NCBI GenBank assembly: GCA_033064195.1
Contig: JARBJD010000144.1
Span: 115,498-179,497, forward strand
Origin: Blattamonas nauphoetae
Taxonomy: Eukaryota; Preaxostyla; Oxymonadida
Length of the DNA stretch: 64,000 nt
Reading direction: 5' to 3'
Shown: positions 46,035-56,740 of the stretch, piece by piece
How positions within the stretch are numbered: position 1 is the first letter of the stretch
Layout of the letters: the number at the start of each line of letters is the position of its first letter
Translations under genes and position numbers: made by a program
The notes under the pieces: generated by a model
Database searches by the model: none
What the model was told of the DNA's origin: nothing
The model's input: only the letters and a program-made list of their open reading frames with translations

Positions 46035-47501
46035 TATTCATTGCAGTATCGGACAAAAGTTTTCGTCTTTCAGGAATCTGTCGATCTGAGAGTTGCCAAG
46101 TCCCATTTCACCAGTAGACATCATTCGTCATGTCGTTCCATTTCACGTAAAATGACGCGATACTGATCTTTTTCTGAATGACATGACAAGAATTGTAGTC
46201 ACACCCCAACATTCGCAGGCTTTCCTACAGCCCGTACCGGCCGTTATCTTTTGAAACTTCATCAAGATACTTGGTCGACATCATCTCCCTCAATCGACAT
46301 GAACTTGTCTCAACGCGGAGCAGCATTTTCCATGTATCGGAAAGGAGAGAAAATTGTGGATATTGCTCGTCAACTCGAAATCCCACGGACGACTATGCAA
46401 TCATTCGTGTCACTTCACAAACATGATCCCATCACTGATGCCGCACTTGTTGATCGTCATCACAGTGGCCGCCCAAGGGTCACATCAGCCAGACAGGATC
46501 GACTTTTGGTTCGAACGATACGGAAAGATCCGACACTCCAGACAGACGATGTGGCCCGATCGATCTCGGGAGGAGAGGATGAACTTGTCTCAGAGCGAAG
46601 GGTAAGACGAAGGGCAGCGGAAGCTGGAATGTTCCATCGAGTGATGCGAAAGTCACCATGTATTGACCGGACCCCAAAAGCGTCAAAGATTGGAATTCGT
46701 TGAGTCTCACCTCGATTGGACAGATGTCGAATGGGGGAAAGTTCTTTTCTCGGATGAATCTTCCGTCCAATGTGGATGTAACCATGGACAGAAGTGGGTT
46801 TGGAGGCAGGTAGGAGAAGAGTGGGATGAGGAGAACATTCAGACGACTTTCAAGTTTCCGACAATGATCAAATTTTGGTGCTGTATGTCTGCCCAAGGAC
46901 CAGGAACGTTCCACATCATCGATGAATCGATGACTGGTGACTACTACCTCAAAATTCTCCAACAATACCTTGTGCAGAACGGTACAGAGCTATGTGGGAA
47001 CGAATTTGTCTTCCAACAAGACAACCATCCAGCACATAAAACCAAGAAAATTCAAGATTACATGGAACGAATTGGATTTCAAGAGTTGGCGTGGCCAGAA
47101 AACTCACCAGACTTCTCGCCGATAGAGAACATGTTTGCAACACTCAAACGACACGTCGCCGATCGATCTCCAAGGTCGATCGAAGATCTGAAATCAGTTA
47201 CAAGGGAGGAGTGGATGGGCATGGATGCCGACTATACCAAAGCACTTGTTGCATCTATGCCTGCTCGGATGCAGGCTGGGAAGCGAGCACATGGAGGAGC
47301 GACACGTTTTTGACATCTCTGACTCTGAACATTTTCCCCATTTTTCTTTTTTTTCACCTCACAAACACAGTAGACTGCTCTTTCTCAGAAAAGTGAAAAG
47401 ACATATGGGGAGTAGTTGAATGAAACAATGAATACTGATGAAAGAAAGTGGAGAGTTGAAAATGGCGGAAGACGAAAACTTTTGTCCGTGACTGTTGAAT
47501 A
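46035..47501 (+). mobile_element. Tc1/mariner-family transposon, about 1.46 kb
   Basis: Terminal inverted repeats share a 20-bp core CGGACAAAAGTTTTCGTCTT at the left (about 46050-46069) and, reversed, at the right (about 47470-47489), each preceded by CAGT and TTCA and bounded by TA (46035-46036 and 47500-47501), the target dinucleotide of this superfamily. The interior carries a DD34E transposase gene on the plus strand. TIRs differ slightly between ends, and the transposase is frameshifted, so the copy is not autonomous now. Confidence 0.85.
46299..47313 (+). pseudogene. Tc1-type DD34E transposase, frameshifted
   Basis: From ATG 46299 the paired helix-turn-helix DNA-binding region reads QRGAAFSMYRKGEKIVDIAR and GRPRVTSARQDRLL. 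Near 46655-46668 the frame shifts by one base between RKSPC and LTGPQKRQRLEF. Downstream the catalytic domain has LFSDESS (first Asp), FQQDNHPAHKT (second Asp) and SPDFSPIENMF, in which Glu follows 34 residues after the second Asp. It ends at TGA. The catalytic triad itself is intact. Confidence 0.85.
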
Positions 47502-47509
47502 GAGCTTAC

Positions 47510-48040
47510 TCCAGAAAATGTGTTGAGAAACTGAAACAAATGGCCTCTCAGCACAAGATCTAACAACATGCACCACACCACCACAAAAACCACAATCACA
47601 AAAAGGTACATTGAAGGTATGACTCCTAATTTCTCTCAAAAAACAGTGTTTTTTAATCTCCAGAGAAGACTCCATCCAATAAAAATACAGATCAGACCTC
47701 TCTTGAAATCAATCAAGCTGTTGATTATGCCACTGCCCACAAATGCAGCTTCTCCCTCCGTTCAACCAAGTTTCGAACCATTCAAGACGTGAGGGAATCA
47801 TCTCCACTGACTCTTGATTCCTCAGATGCACGAATGGATGATTTCGCCTTCCATCCGAACGGCATTCCCTATCTGTCAATCTTCTGAATTTGACACTATC
47901 CAAAATCAGAAATGGGTACATTTCAGTCACTTTAGAAGCTGGAACTGTCCAAGGCAGTTTATTCTATTCTGACCGATTAAGAAACCAATGACATCACTCC
48001 ATTCTTCTTCGTGATAGACCGTCTCCCAACCTAAATCTCT
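47510..48040. other. spacer with unplaced coding-like scraps
   Basis: Short open segments (MPLPTNAASPSVQPSFEPFK at about 47725, MHEWMISPSIRTAFPICQSS at about 47826) could be exons of a gene continuing into 48041, but no confident joins were found. Confidence 0.25.
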
Positions 48041-48739
48041 GTGTTTCGACCAAAATCTTCGAACTTCATTGGGAATTTCCTACCATCCTCTCGCATTGCT
48101 CCCATACCAATTCATGCTCCATGTTCATACCACCTCCTCAACAGTGCACTCCAGTGGACAAAAAAGCAGGACGAATTCTTTGCTAACAAATTAAACATTC
48201 TCAAAGCCGCGACTGTTGAATGGCGGAGCCCTGCTGCAGCTTTCTCGACAAAAATTCCAGACTCTATGGAGTATCGGTGGCGCTGGGTAGATACAATCCT
48301 CGATTTCATTGACAAATATGGCCAATCAGTCAAAGTCGGTCCGAATAGCAACGACACCTTTAACATCCGTTATCAACTCAACCTTCTTTTCAGACCGTTC
48401 TGTTCAGGAATCAAACATTTCTTCACGATTTTGGTCTGTTTTATCCGAGGTTTTCTCGGCGAGTTTTGTGAGAAAAACTCTCCGATGAAAAAAGTTTACT
48501 TGATTGGACCACACGTGACCCTCACAAACCACTCTTTCATACTCACAAAAACAGAATCAATGATCATGGTACTAACTAGTCAAGTATCATCCGACACCAT
48601 TCAACACTTTCTCGGCTGTAGTTCACATTTTAAAACTTATATCACAGTAATTCTTCATCTCGGCACAGAAAAACCAACAAATCAGATCCTGCAGAAGATG
48701 AACAAAGCCAAAAGTGTCCAAGACTCGTCACACCGATGA
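48041..48739 (+). CDS. unknown ORF whose 3' third lies in an inverted repeat
   Basis: 232 codons. The first two thirds contain RIAPIPIHAPCSYHLLNSAL and a helical segment (QWTKKQDEFFANKLNILKAA, MEYRWRWVDTILDFIDKY) that look like real protein. From about 48515 the reading frame enters the left arm of the palindromic repeat, and the same peptide is encoded in reverse at 49168-49392. Probably a host or mobile-element fragment fused to a repeat; its expression is doubtful. Confidence 0.35.
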   Translation: MFRPKSSNFIGNFLPSSRIAPIPIHAPCSYHLLNSALQWTKKQDEFFANKLNILKAATVEWRSPAAAFSTKIPDSMEYRWRWVDTILDFIDKYGQSVKVGPNSNDTFNIRYQLNLLFRPFCSGIKHFFTILVCFIRGFLGEFCEKNSPMKKVYLIGPHVTLTNHSFILTKTESMIMVLTSQVSSDTIQHFLGCSSHFKTYITVILHLGTEKPTNQILQKMNKAKSVQDSSHR

Positions 48740-49392
48740 CTCCTTCACACCTTTAAAACGTCAGTTCAATCCTACTACCTTTTGCGTGACACAGGCTGTT
48801 TTTTCTCAGACCAATGAAGATACCGTTTTCATCATAAAAGTTTAAAATCACTTCAGAAAGCTTGAATCCATGGTGTGAAATCCTGAAAAACGTTTGACCC
48901 GATAAAGCACATGGATTGAAAAAGTTCACAGTAGAAATAGAGGGTATTGTGGGCTGATTTCGGAAGCCAAAGGTCAAAAATCTGAATTTCGACTTTGAAT
49001 TATTGTGGTTCAAACGTTTTTCAGGATTTCACACCATGGATTCAAGCTTTCTGAAGTGATTTTAAACTTTTATGATGAAAACGGTATCTTCATTGGTCTG
49101 AGAAAAAACAGCCTGTGTCACGCAAAAGGTAGTAGGATTGAACTGACGTTTTAAAGGTGTGAAGGAGTCATCGGTGTGACGAGTCTTGGACACTTTTGGC
49201 TTTGTTCATCTTCTGCAGGATCTGATTTGTTGGTTTTTCTGTGCCGAGATGAAGAATTACTGTGATATAAGTTTTAAAATGTGAACTACAGCCGAGAAAG
49301 TGTTGAATGGTGTCGGATGATACTTGACTAGTTAGTACCATGATCATTGATTCTGTTTTTGTGAGTATGAAAGAGTGGTTTGTGAGGGTCAC
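48515..49392. repeat. near-perfect long inverted repeat, arms about 383 bp, loop about 111 bp
   Basis: Left arm 48515-48898 and right arm 49010-49392 are near-identical in opposite orientation, from GTGACCCTCACAAACCAC to CTGAAAAACGTTTGA. No interruption larger than one base was noticed. The transcript would fold into a long double-stranded hairpin. Arm ends do not coincide with obvious target duplications. Confidence 0.85.
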
Positions 49393-49417
49393 TAACACAA
49401 ATTGGTCCAATAATTGT

Positions 49418-49500
49418 GTCCTTCGACTTTGACCAATTTCACTTCGACTTTGACTAATTTCACTTCGACTTTGACTAATTTCACTTCGACTTTGCATTAT
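49418..49500. repeat. 21-bp tandem repeat, about four copies
   Basis: Unit close to CTTCGACTTTGACTAATTTCA, repeated 3-4 times immediately outside the right arm of the long inverted repeat. The reverse strand encodes RSEISQS repeats, and a related single unit occurs in the loop of the palindrome near 48985. Confidence 0.8.
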
Positions 49501-49627
49501 TCAGACTTGACCTCTCATTCCAGCTTCTCAGGCACCACCAGAGCCGAACTGTCGAGGATGTCGTCCTACCTCAAACACAAGTGCTGCATTCGCAACAGTG
49601 AGCGGTCAACCAAGGCTGGGAAAGGCG

Positions 49628-49666
49628 CTGTAGAATCTGCTACAAGACATTCAGCAGATTCTACAG
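49628..49666. repeat. 14-bp stem hairpin
   Basis: CTGTAGAATCTGCT (49628-49641) is exactly complementary to AGCAGATTCTACAG (49653-49666), with an 11-nt loop. It might be a terminator or a small transposon remnant; no partner feature is evident. Confidence 0.6.
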
Positions 49667-49817
49667 AGTCAACATACACGAAAAGACCTGCCGGCGCAAC
49701 CCGAACTCCAACAATGCACAAGCCCAGAAACTTCGCTGCCCTTTAAAACGGCGACGAGAAAAAACATACCAAAAAGAGCAAGAAACCAAGGCTTCATCTC
49801 ATTGTCATTCGTGATTA

Positions 49818-50421
49818 TAGTGCCGTCAGAAAGGCGCCGAAATTCATTAACCCGCCATAAATCGAGATTTTCTCAAAAACTTAGAGATAAGGTCCAACTA
49901 AGAAAAAACGAAAATTTCGCAAAAAAATTCCAAGAACTCGCTGAGAAAACCGCCTTGTACTTCAAAAGCCCCACTTTTCACAATTCATTTTGGCAATATC
50001 TCAACAACCCGTGAACCAATTTTGATGAAATTTTATCCAGATCCTTTTTTTGATGATTCGAACATTTTGGAAAAATTTCGAAAAAAAATTAGGGGTTTCT
50101 GGGAAACTACCAAAAAACCCATATTTTCTCGACAAAATTTTCTGAGAAAAAAAAGTCTTTCTTTTTTGAGCACGTTTTGTCGAGATCTTTACGAATTTAA
50201 TGCACTTTATTTGGTTCAAAACGGATGGCTGGTGGTGGATATATGACGTCGAAAAGTTGAAAAAAAAGTGTGCATTTTACTGTATGAGGCTACAGAGTCC
50301 AATAATGTGTCTTTAGCTCCAAAATTTTCTCAGGATTATTTTCTCACCAAAACAACATTTCCCAGAAAAAATCTCGATTTATGGCGGGTTAATGAATTTC
50401 GGCGCCTTTCTGACGGCACTA
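49818..50421. mobile_element. MITE-like element with about 55-bp terminal inverted repeats, TA-bounded
   Basis: Left end TAGTGCCGTCAGAAAGGCGC and onward to ATAAATCGAGATTTT is repeated in reverse at 50365-50421. Both ends start at TA, as for Tc1/mariner or related elements. The 604-bp interior is AT-rich with no credible transposase, so it is non-autonomous. Its TIR is unrelated to that of the Tc1 copy at 46 kb. Confidence 0.75.
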
Positions 50422-50891
50422 TTATGACTCTGTTAAACCAATTTTTTTCTTTCAATTTCTTCTCCTTACTTCACTATCTCATCTATCACTGATGTTTCAC
50501 GATATGGAGATGAAAAAGGGGTTGTAACGAAGAGAAAATACGAGTTTATGTCCTTTAACAGCCGAACGATAAAATGGATCTATCCCATCGTTGAATAAAT
50601 CGACCATGTTTATCCGCTGTATCCTCAGAAACCGTGCTTCCTATGTTTCATAGTCTCATCTGTGCAGAAACGGCCTCTTTACACTATCACAGTCTAAACT
50701 CGTTCAAAGACCCCGAACTGATCGAGACACTCTGATCGGAATATACTGGATTGACCGAGATCTGCGTCTTCGTAGAAGTGGACTCTGTTTCCGTTCGATT
50801 GATCTAGATGCAGGACAGAAAAGGTTGTCCAGCCAGATCTGCTTCTTTTCCTCTGGTGTACGTTCAGATGGCGTGTTTCCGCGTCATCTTC

Positions 50892-51459
50892 CTACAAATG
50901 GTGATTCTCGAACAATCGAAGAGTAGTCTCCTTCGTTGCGACTTCGAAAGGAGGATCAACTCTGGGGTCCGACCTTTCTTGTTTTGTTCGCAGTTTGGTC
51001 TCTTTTTTGAAATCAATGTCATCCCAATCATCAGGATCATTCGAAGGAAGGCCAATCCCGTTAAGTTTTGAACCGATTCTTTTGAATGAAAAATAGTATT
51101 TCAGTCCATCAAATTTGAGAGCAGTACATGATTCTAGTGCCTCCGGTTGAAAGTGGATGAAAGTGTGATTGGATGAGAGAAAGTTGGTTTGTGGTAATCC
51201 ACGAAAGAACTCCAGAAATTGTTGAATTGTTGAGATCGTCTTGTCGCCCAGATGATGGCACTCGTGATAAAAGAACACAAAAATCTTCTTGTTTAGGAGG
51301 TCCGTTGAGGATGGATTCAGTAAACGGTTGAGGACGATCCTGTTCCGGAAATGGGTGCCTGAATCGAATCCAATTGAAATTGAAGAGGCTGAAAGTAGTA
51401 TAGAAGACGATTTGGGAACCCCCGCTCCTTAGACACCACTTCCATTGCTTTTTCTCCAT
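50892..51459 (-). pseudogene. possible DDE-type transposase fragment
   Basis: A frame of about 165 codons running from a splice-acceptor-like CTTTCAG (51389) contains ISIGFDSGTHFRNRIVLNRL and KIFVFFYHECHHLGDKTIST, ending HHL-stop. A (D)xGxHFRN block followed about 30 residues later by a strand and an H-GD helix is reminiscent of RNase H-fold transposases from eukaryotic cut-and-paste elements. A first exon MEKKQWKW at 51459 could join by a 46-nt intron. The N-terminal half of a transposase is missing. Confidence 0.4.
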
Positions 51460-51786
51460 GCCGATTGACCATTCAGAAAATACTTGAAGTAAAAGTCATT
51501 TTCATTTCAGAAAGTTGTCAAACTTAGAGAAATATTCTCTTCCAGAGTTCAGTTACTTCATACTTTCAAGTTGAAGCAAAATTTCTAAAATTTTCAAAAA
51601 AGCAAAAACCTTGATTTTGGCGAAAGCTGGTGTATTTTTTCAAGGTTCCGAAGGTTGCGACCCTTCTCATCGGTCCCTTTTAGACCGGCATCGGAACTCA
51701 TTTTTATCGGTTTGAGATCCGGAGACGTACGTTGGTCTTGCCAAGGGCCTAGACCATGCCAAAGAGCTAGTGATATGTGAAATTAA

Positions 51787-51872
51787 ATGCTTCCGCCAGG
51801 AATTGAACTTGGGACCTTCAGCTTAGAAGTCGTAGTGCGTGCACTCACTACTACCACTAAACTATCCGGTCT
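51787..51872 (-). other. tRNA-like sequence (A-box/B-box), reverse strand
   Basis: Reverse strand has TAGTTTAGTGGTAGTAG (A-box type) and AGTTCAATTCC (B-box type), with a T-arm-like CCAAG-TTCAATT-CCTGG. The acceptor halves do not pair, so this is a degenerate tRNA or the head of a SINE rather than a functional tRNA gene. Confidence 0.45.
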
Positions 51873-51917
51873 TGAAAATATCCCGAAAAATCAGAAGCCT
51901 TGTACCCGAAAAAAGTA

Positions 51918-52160
51918 CTATATAGCAGATTTAAAATTTGAAAATGTGACGAAAAAATCAATATATAGCAAAAGTCGCTCCCGTGAAAAAGTCGTGCTTT
52001 TTAACGAGGGTAAAAAAAGTGACCAAAAAAATCAATATATAGTAGATTTGAAAATTTGAAAATGTGACGAAAAAATCAATATATAGTAAAAGTCGCTCCC
52101 GTGAAAAAGTCGTGCTTTTTAACGAGGGTAGAAAGGTGGACAAAAAAAGGAATATATAGC
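51918..52160. repeat. tandem duplication with a unit of about 115 bp
   Basis: The blocks AAATGTGACGAAAAAATCAA and AAAAGTCGCTCCCGTGAAAA, followed by GTCGTGCTTTTTAACGAGGG, occur twice, with partial third-copy edges (AATATATAGCAGAT). They lie between two tRNA-like sequences, suggesting a composite SINE-type array. Confidence 0.75.
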
Positions 52161-52208
52161 AGATCTGGAAATTCGAGGTACAAGGCATTGGAAAAATCTG
52201 GCATTTCC

Positions 52209-52296
52209 AGGACCTCCTAGCACAGTAGGTAGAGCGGGAGGTCTAAAGGTACACTCGGCCTTTGAGCCGTGGGATCGAATCCCGCCATCGGCAAAA
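52209..52296 (+). other. tRNA-like sequence (A-box/B-box), forward strand
   Basis: CTAGCACAGTAGGTAGAGCG resembles a D-arm and A-box, and GTGGGATCGAATCCCGC a T-arm with a full five-pair stem and B-box. A CGGC-CTTTGA-GCCG hairpin lies between. The 5' and 3' ends do not form an acceptor stem, so function as a tRNA is unlikely. Confidence 0.45.
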
Positions 52297-52318
52297 CTTT
52301 CGACAAAATTTCAAAACG

Positions 52319-52400
52319 TTCACAACAAAAATTCAAATTTCAAAAATTCAAAAAATTCAAATTTCAAAAATTCAAAATTCAAAAATTCAAAATTTCCAAA
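52319..52400. repeat. low-complexity AATTTCAAAAATTC repeats
   Basis: Imperfect short tandem units of TTCAAAATTCAAAAAT type over about 80 bp, directly after the tRNA-like sequence, similar to the tail of a SINE. Confidence 0.7.
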
Positions 52401-52761
52401 AAAGTTGAAGTATGAAACCTCGACGTAATTTCCCTTGATACTCAGGCAAAATGGTGCCCTCAGTAGTGATATAGACGAAATGGGAACCAGATTGCCATAG
52501 TCGATACTCCTAGGAGAATTGGAACGAGAAATCAATTTGAATCTCAAAGCCAATTGATTTTTTTTAATATGACTCATTCTAATTTCCATCTCACGTACTA
52601 CTGAAAATATTGACATTTCAGAGTAGTCAATATTTAGTCGTAAATTCGAAAATAAGTGCCAAAAAATGACCTCGTTTTGAAGCATCTTTTTTGAAGCTTT
52701 TTTTGAGTACTTTCAGAAAACAACGTCGATTTCTTTTTTATTCAATTTTTAATTTGTATAA

Positions 52762-53190
52762 AATGAGCAGCGTCTTGACACCAACACAACTACTGGAAAT
52801 TTTGGACAAAGAAGATTTGAAAATGAAATCACCTCCAACTCTTAATCGACAAGGAACAACATATCTCACGGCGAGCACTTTCGAATACTATCTCGAAGAT
52901 AAACCAGATGAGATTTATCGAGTGTATGTCCATGCTTTCGTAAAAGGATCTAGACCACATACAAATCGTCAGAGATATCTTCGGGCAACAAATTGTTGTA
53001 CAAAGAGAAGCTAATTGAATCAATGAAAATGAGAATTGTGAACTCATTTCTGAATACACTCATTCAAGTACTCCAGTAACGTATCGACATGAAGGAGTCG
53101 AATGGATAGTGATTCCAGCAAAATGGATGAAAGGATTCAGAACTCATCAAAACAAACGAAAAGATACACACAATCGTTTGTTGAAAATGA
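52762..53190 (+). pseudogene. decayed unknown ORF, copy 1
   Basis: MSSVLTPTQLLEILDKEDLK opens a readable frame that breaks near 52985. In another frame the segment SEYTHSSTPVTYRHEGVEW and IVIPAKWMKGFRTHQNKR continues to a stop. A second relative lies at 55,056/59,500, split by a transposon. Family unknown; the paired copies suggest an element-borne gene. Confidence 0.4.
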
Positions 53191-53299
53191 ACTGAAAAAG
53201 AGAATTGTGAACTCATTGGAACATACACAAAGGTACTTGAGCCATTCAAATATCGCGATTTACGAACAAAGAATGAGTTTTACGTTCGACTAGACAATT

Positions 53300-55050
53300 G
53301 GTTGTATTTTGGAGACCGTCCTCACAAACGAAAGTACCATGATAGGTCATGAAAATACTGAAAATCTATTTTTACCACAAATCACTGAAATCCAATATGA
53401 TAACCATTTCGAAAAATTCTGAAAAAATTCTAAAATCTCGGAGACACTGTCGGTCGTCGATCAAAAGAGGTTTGATCAAAATCGGTTGAAAGTTCGTGGA
53501 GCTACGTACCGAACTTTGGTTCAAAAGTGACCAAAAAGTCGATGTTCCGATTTTGCTACTATGAACCGCTTTATGGCTCAAATTGTGTTCAAACACGTTT
53601 GATTGTGACGGAAATCATTTTGAAAGGTAGGATTTTCGATAAAAGCACTTCTGAGATTTTTGGTTTGATCCGACCCATTGAGGTTTTTCGCGTTTTTGAT
53701 ATTTTTTTAGAAAAGGTATGGACGTTCGGGACTATGTCCTTTCGATCACTTTTCGTCGTCTTATGGTGTTTTTGGGTGTGAAAACGCTAGTTGGCGCCTT
53801 TTTGCGTCATTCATCTCTGAAAACTTTTGACACCACAAGGTTCGCACACTTTTTCATGATTTTTCACATTTCACTACTTTCACTTCATTTACTCCGTTAT
53901 TGCATCATTTTAACGAACATAAGTCAACACGAGACGTATAGCGCATTTCCTTAGTTTCATTTTGTTGGATCTTCGATCACACCTCTGACGACACACTTGC
54001 ACCAACATTTTGACACTATGGATTTTTTGATCTGAATTTCGTTACAAATCCTTCTTTCTCACGGTATGAGTAAGGTGTGCTCGAATTTTGAGGAGATTTT
54101 GTCGGATAGTTCTCTCATAAAGTCACTTTTTCATGTTTTCACTTCTCAACTTTTGACCGTTTTTGTCACTTCAAAACCGACTGTCGTCCCTTTCATTTCA
54201 TCACTTTCTCTCCCCATTTCACATTTGATCTCTTCACCATTCCTCTTCATTTTGCTCATCTCACTTCCATGTTGTGGGCCGTTCTCACTTCACTAGCACA
54301 TCATTTTAGTCGAATTTTCATCACTTTTTTCACAAAAACAGAGTAAAAGAAAGTGAAAGAAACAACAATGAAACGGGCAAGTATTAAACTGAGAGGGAAA
54401 TTGACGAACGTGAAAACGACGTGAAATGTGGCACCAATAGTGAAAATTAGGTCTGTGTTCCGGTTTTTTTCTCTTAAAAACAACAAAAATGATTCAAAAA
54501 AGTACGTGAAATGTTGAATTTTCCGGAAAAATACCGAGATATGAAGTGAGCCGTTGAATGGCGGATCTCTGCAAAAGTCCGGAAAACTCAGTTAGTGGAG
54601 ATTAGTGTGTTGTATTTGAGAAAAAGTTACAGAGAAAGAAACATGAATGAAGTGGATAAAAAGGATAATCAATGAAAAAATGAAGCCGGAAGTGAGGTCA
54701 AAAATGAGATGGTAACGAATGAGAATGAAGTGACAATTCAATCAAAACTAGAGAAAACAAGTCTGAAATAAGAAGAAACGGAGAGTGGCATACTCGTTTT
54801 TACATAAAAGTGCAGAGATCCACGACCGATCCTGAAACCCTGCATATCTCTGCAAAAGTCCGAAATCTTCATAAAAAGGAGCATACCACGATGATCCTAC
54901 AGTTCCGGAGAATCTGAAACGCGACGAATTAGAACGAAACGAGCATAGTTGAGAAATGAGTGATCGAACCCATTGATCCTCGTTTCTAGTGAAAAATCCT
55001 TAACTGAGAAAACAATGAAAGAAAATCTAATTCGGGATTTTTTAATTTGT
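53300..55050. other. AT-rich intergenic region
   Basis: No supported gene. A 17-bp string ATCTCTGCAAAAGTCCG occurs near 54566 and 54846, with an inverted GTGCAGAGATCCACG near 54811. Otherwise nothing distinctive is visible. Confidence 0.4.
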
Positions 55051-55055
55051 ATTAA

Positions 55056-55121
55056 ATGAATCCAACTGCGATGTACAACGAAAGACGTCGAGTATGTTCG
55101 GAACAAGCATTAATTGAATCA
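55056..55121 (+). pseudogene. 5' piece of decayed ORF copy 2, interrupted by a transposon
   Basis: The sequence up to AATTGAATCA resembles the matching position of copy 1 near 53,010 (AGCTAATTGAATCAATGA). It breaks off at 55121 and is resumed after 59496 by SEYVRNNVPVTYVHGESR, paralogous to SEYTHSSTPVTYRHEG in copy 1. This indicates that the 55,122-59,488 element inserted into this frame. Confidence 0.5.
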
Positions 55122-55136
55122 TGGGTGTCTCAATTT

Positions 55137-55260
55137 TCAGGGGAAAACTCGATCCCAGGGAGTATCTCAATCACAGGGGAGAATCTCGAACACAGGGGAA
55201 AATCTCAATCACAGGGAAAATCTCAATCACAGGGGAAAATCTCGGGCCACAGGGAAGAAT
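55137..55260. repeat. tandem repeat in left terminal repeat
   Basis: Units of 18-21 bp of the type GGGGAAAATCTCAATCACA are repeated about six times. The right arm has fewer copies, so the arms differ in length by unequal repeat number. Confidence 0.75.
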
Positions 55261-55307
55261 GTCATATAACATAAGGATTGAAGAAGATAGAAATTTTGAT
55301 CATTCGT

Positions 55308-55374
55308 GGTTTAGTGGTAATTATGACGGACTTTGAGACGGCGGACCCGGGTTCAATTCCTGTCATCGACTTTT
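55308..55374 (+). other. tRNA-Gln(TTG)-like sequence in left arm
   Basis: TGGTTTAGTGGTAATTATGA and GGGTTCAATTCCTGTC are A-box and B-box. An anticodon-loop-like CTTTGAG would present TTG (Gln). A run of T follows (ACTTTTTTG), a pol III terminator. The acceptor stem does not close, so it is a tRNA-derived or SINE-like unit. Confidence 0.5.
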
Positions 55375-55859
55375 TTGACTTTTTGATCTTCCTTTATTTC
55401 TCAGATATATATGACATTCACTACGTTTAATAACCTTTCAATACTTGAAATGAAACCGAATCAGAATTGTGTGAAGATCCTCACCCAATTTATCTCAACT
55501 CCCGTGATCGCTCTCGCTGCTCTGTTCACACCTTTTCTGAATACTTAGCCGCCTGGTTTCTCTAAAACAATCGTTCACCATCAATAGAAACTCCCTCTTT
55601 GCACAATCTCAGATCTTTTCAGAAACATCCGATGGGATCTGCTCGTTCTCGAGAAACTTCCGACAAAAGCGAAGACAGATAGTCGAAAGGAGACGAAGAC
55701 TAATACGAAGAGTGCTGTCTGGAGATATCGATTCAGGCAGGAGGAGGAAGCTGACAGTGAACGATCCTCAAAGTTGAACGGTTTACTTTCCTCATCTCGC
55801 TCTTCTTCCATCTTCCCGATTCATTATTTTCAATAGTTGACTTCATTCTCTCATATTTT

Positions 55860-56440
55860 TCCAGATCTGATTTCGTGTCTTGTTTACTCGACAGCTTTTG
55901 TGCAATACGAAATTCAGTCCGAAGATCTTCACTCCTCCTTCACATGCATGCCTGAAGCTCGTCTATCCCAGCATTCTGGTGTCCAGCTTCTGCTGGACGG
56001 GATTGAGGACACCGAAGAGCGAAGTGTGATTTCTCGAATCATAAAAGCTGGCTGGGAGGAGTTGACGCGACAATGCAAGTTGGTTGGGTTTATGTGCAGT
56101 TGAGAGGAATGGATGGGCAGAAAGGAAGGAATCTGTCTCAGCCGTGGCTTCACTGACTCGCCGTGTCTTCACCAGGTATGTGCTTTTCTGTTCATTTCAT
56201 CACTTCTTCAATCTTCTGTAGATTGAAGATATTTTGGGTGAAGAGGCAAAAGAACTGCTCTACACTCCTCAGACACGCCCTGGCCGTTCTCTGCCGGATA
56301 CAATCAGTGTCTGCCCTGTTTTGTTTGATTCTCTCACAGAAACTGCCGATAGAGCAGCAAAAAGGCAATATCATTCGAATACTGTCGAAATGCCAGCATT
56401 CACACGTCTCGGATTGAACATCTCATCATACACATGATTT
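55860..56440 (+). pseudogene. unknown coding fragment inside the 4.4-kb element
   Basis: Plus strand reads EARLSQHSGVQLLLDGIEDT and SVISRIIKAGWEELTRQC, then a TGA. After a GTATGTG...CTGTAG intron (56175-56220) it continues as IEDILGEEAKELLYTPQTRP. Later short frames to 56736 also look coding. It may be a captured gene or the element's own decayed protein. Confidence 0.4.
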
Positions 56441-56740
56441 CATCTCTTTTTCACCTCTTCCTCACACAGGAACAAGCTGACATCGTTTTCGGCACTCTTT
56501 CAACCGACACCATCCTTCCAATCACGAGAACTCTCCCCCATCCAACCACGGCTCGCTCTACCAAGCACTCCTCGCAACGATCTCCGATTTTGATTGTGCC
56601 ATTTCGCTTGTCTGCACACAGTCGTTGTCTTCGGCCTCACACCACAATCTCTTCGTCCTCACAGAGAGCGTTGGTGCGAGTAGCAGGATATGTGAAGGGA
56701 AGCGTGGATGAGGAGAAAGAGCGAATATTGCGATGAATTA

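Noticed and set aside
51787..52296. Functional tRNA genes
   Set aside because: A- and B-boxes are present but acceptor stems do not pair and the anticodon arms are irregular.
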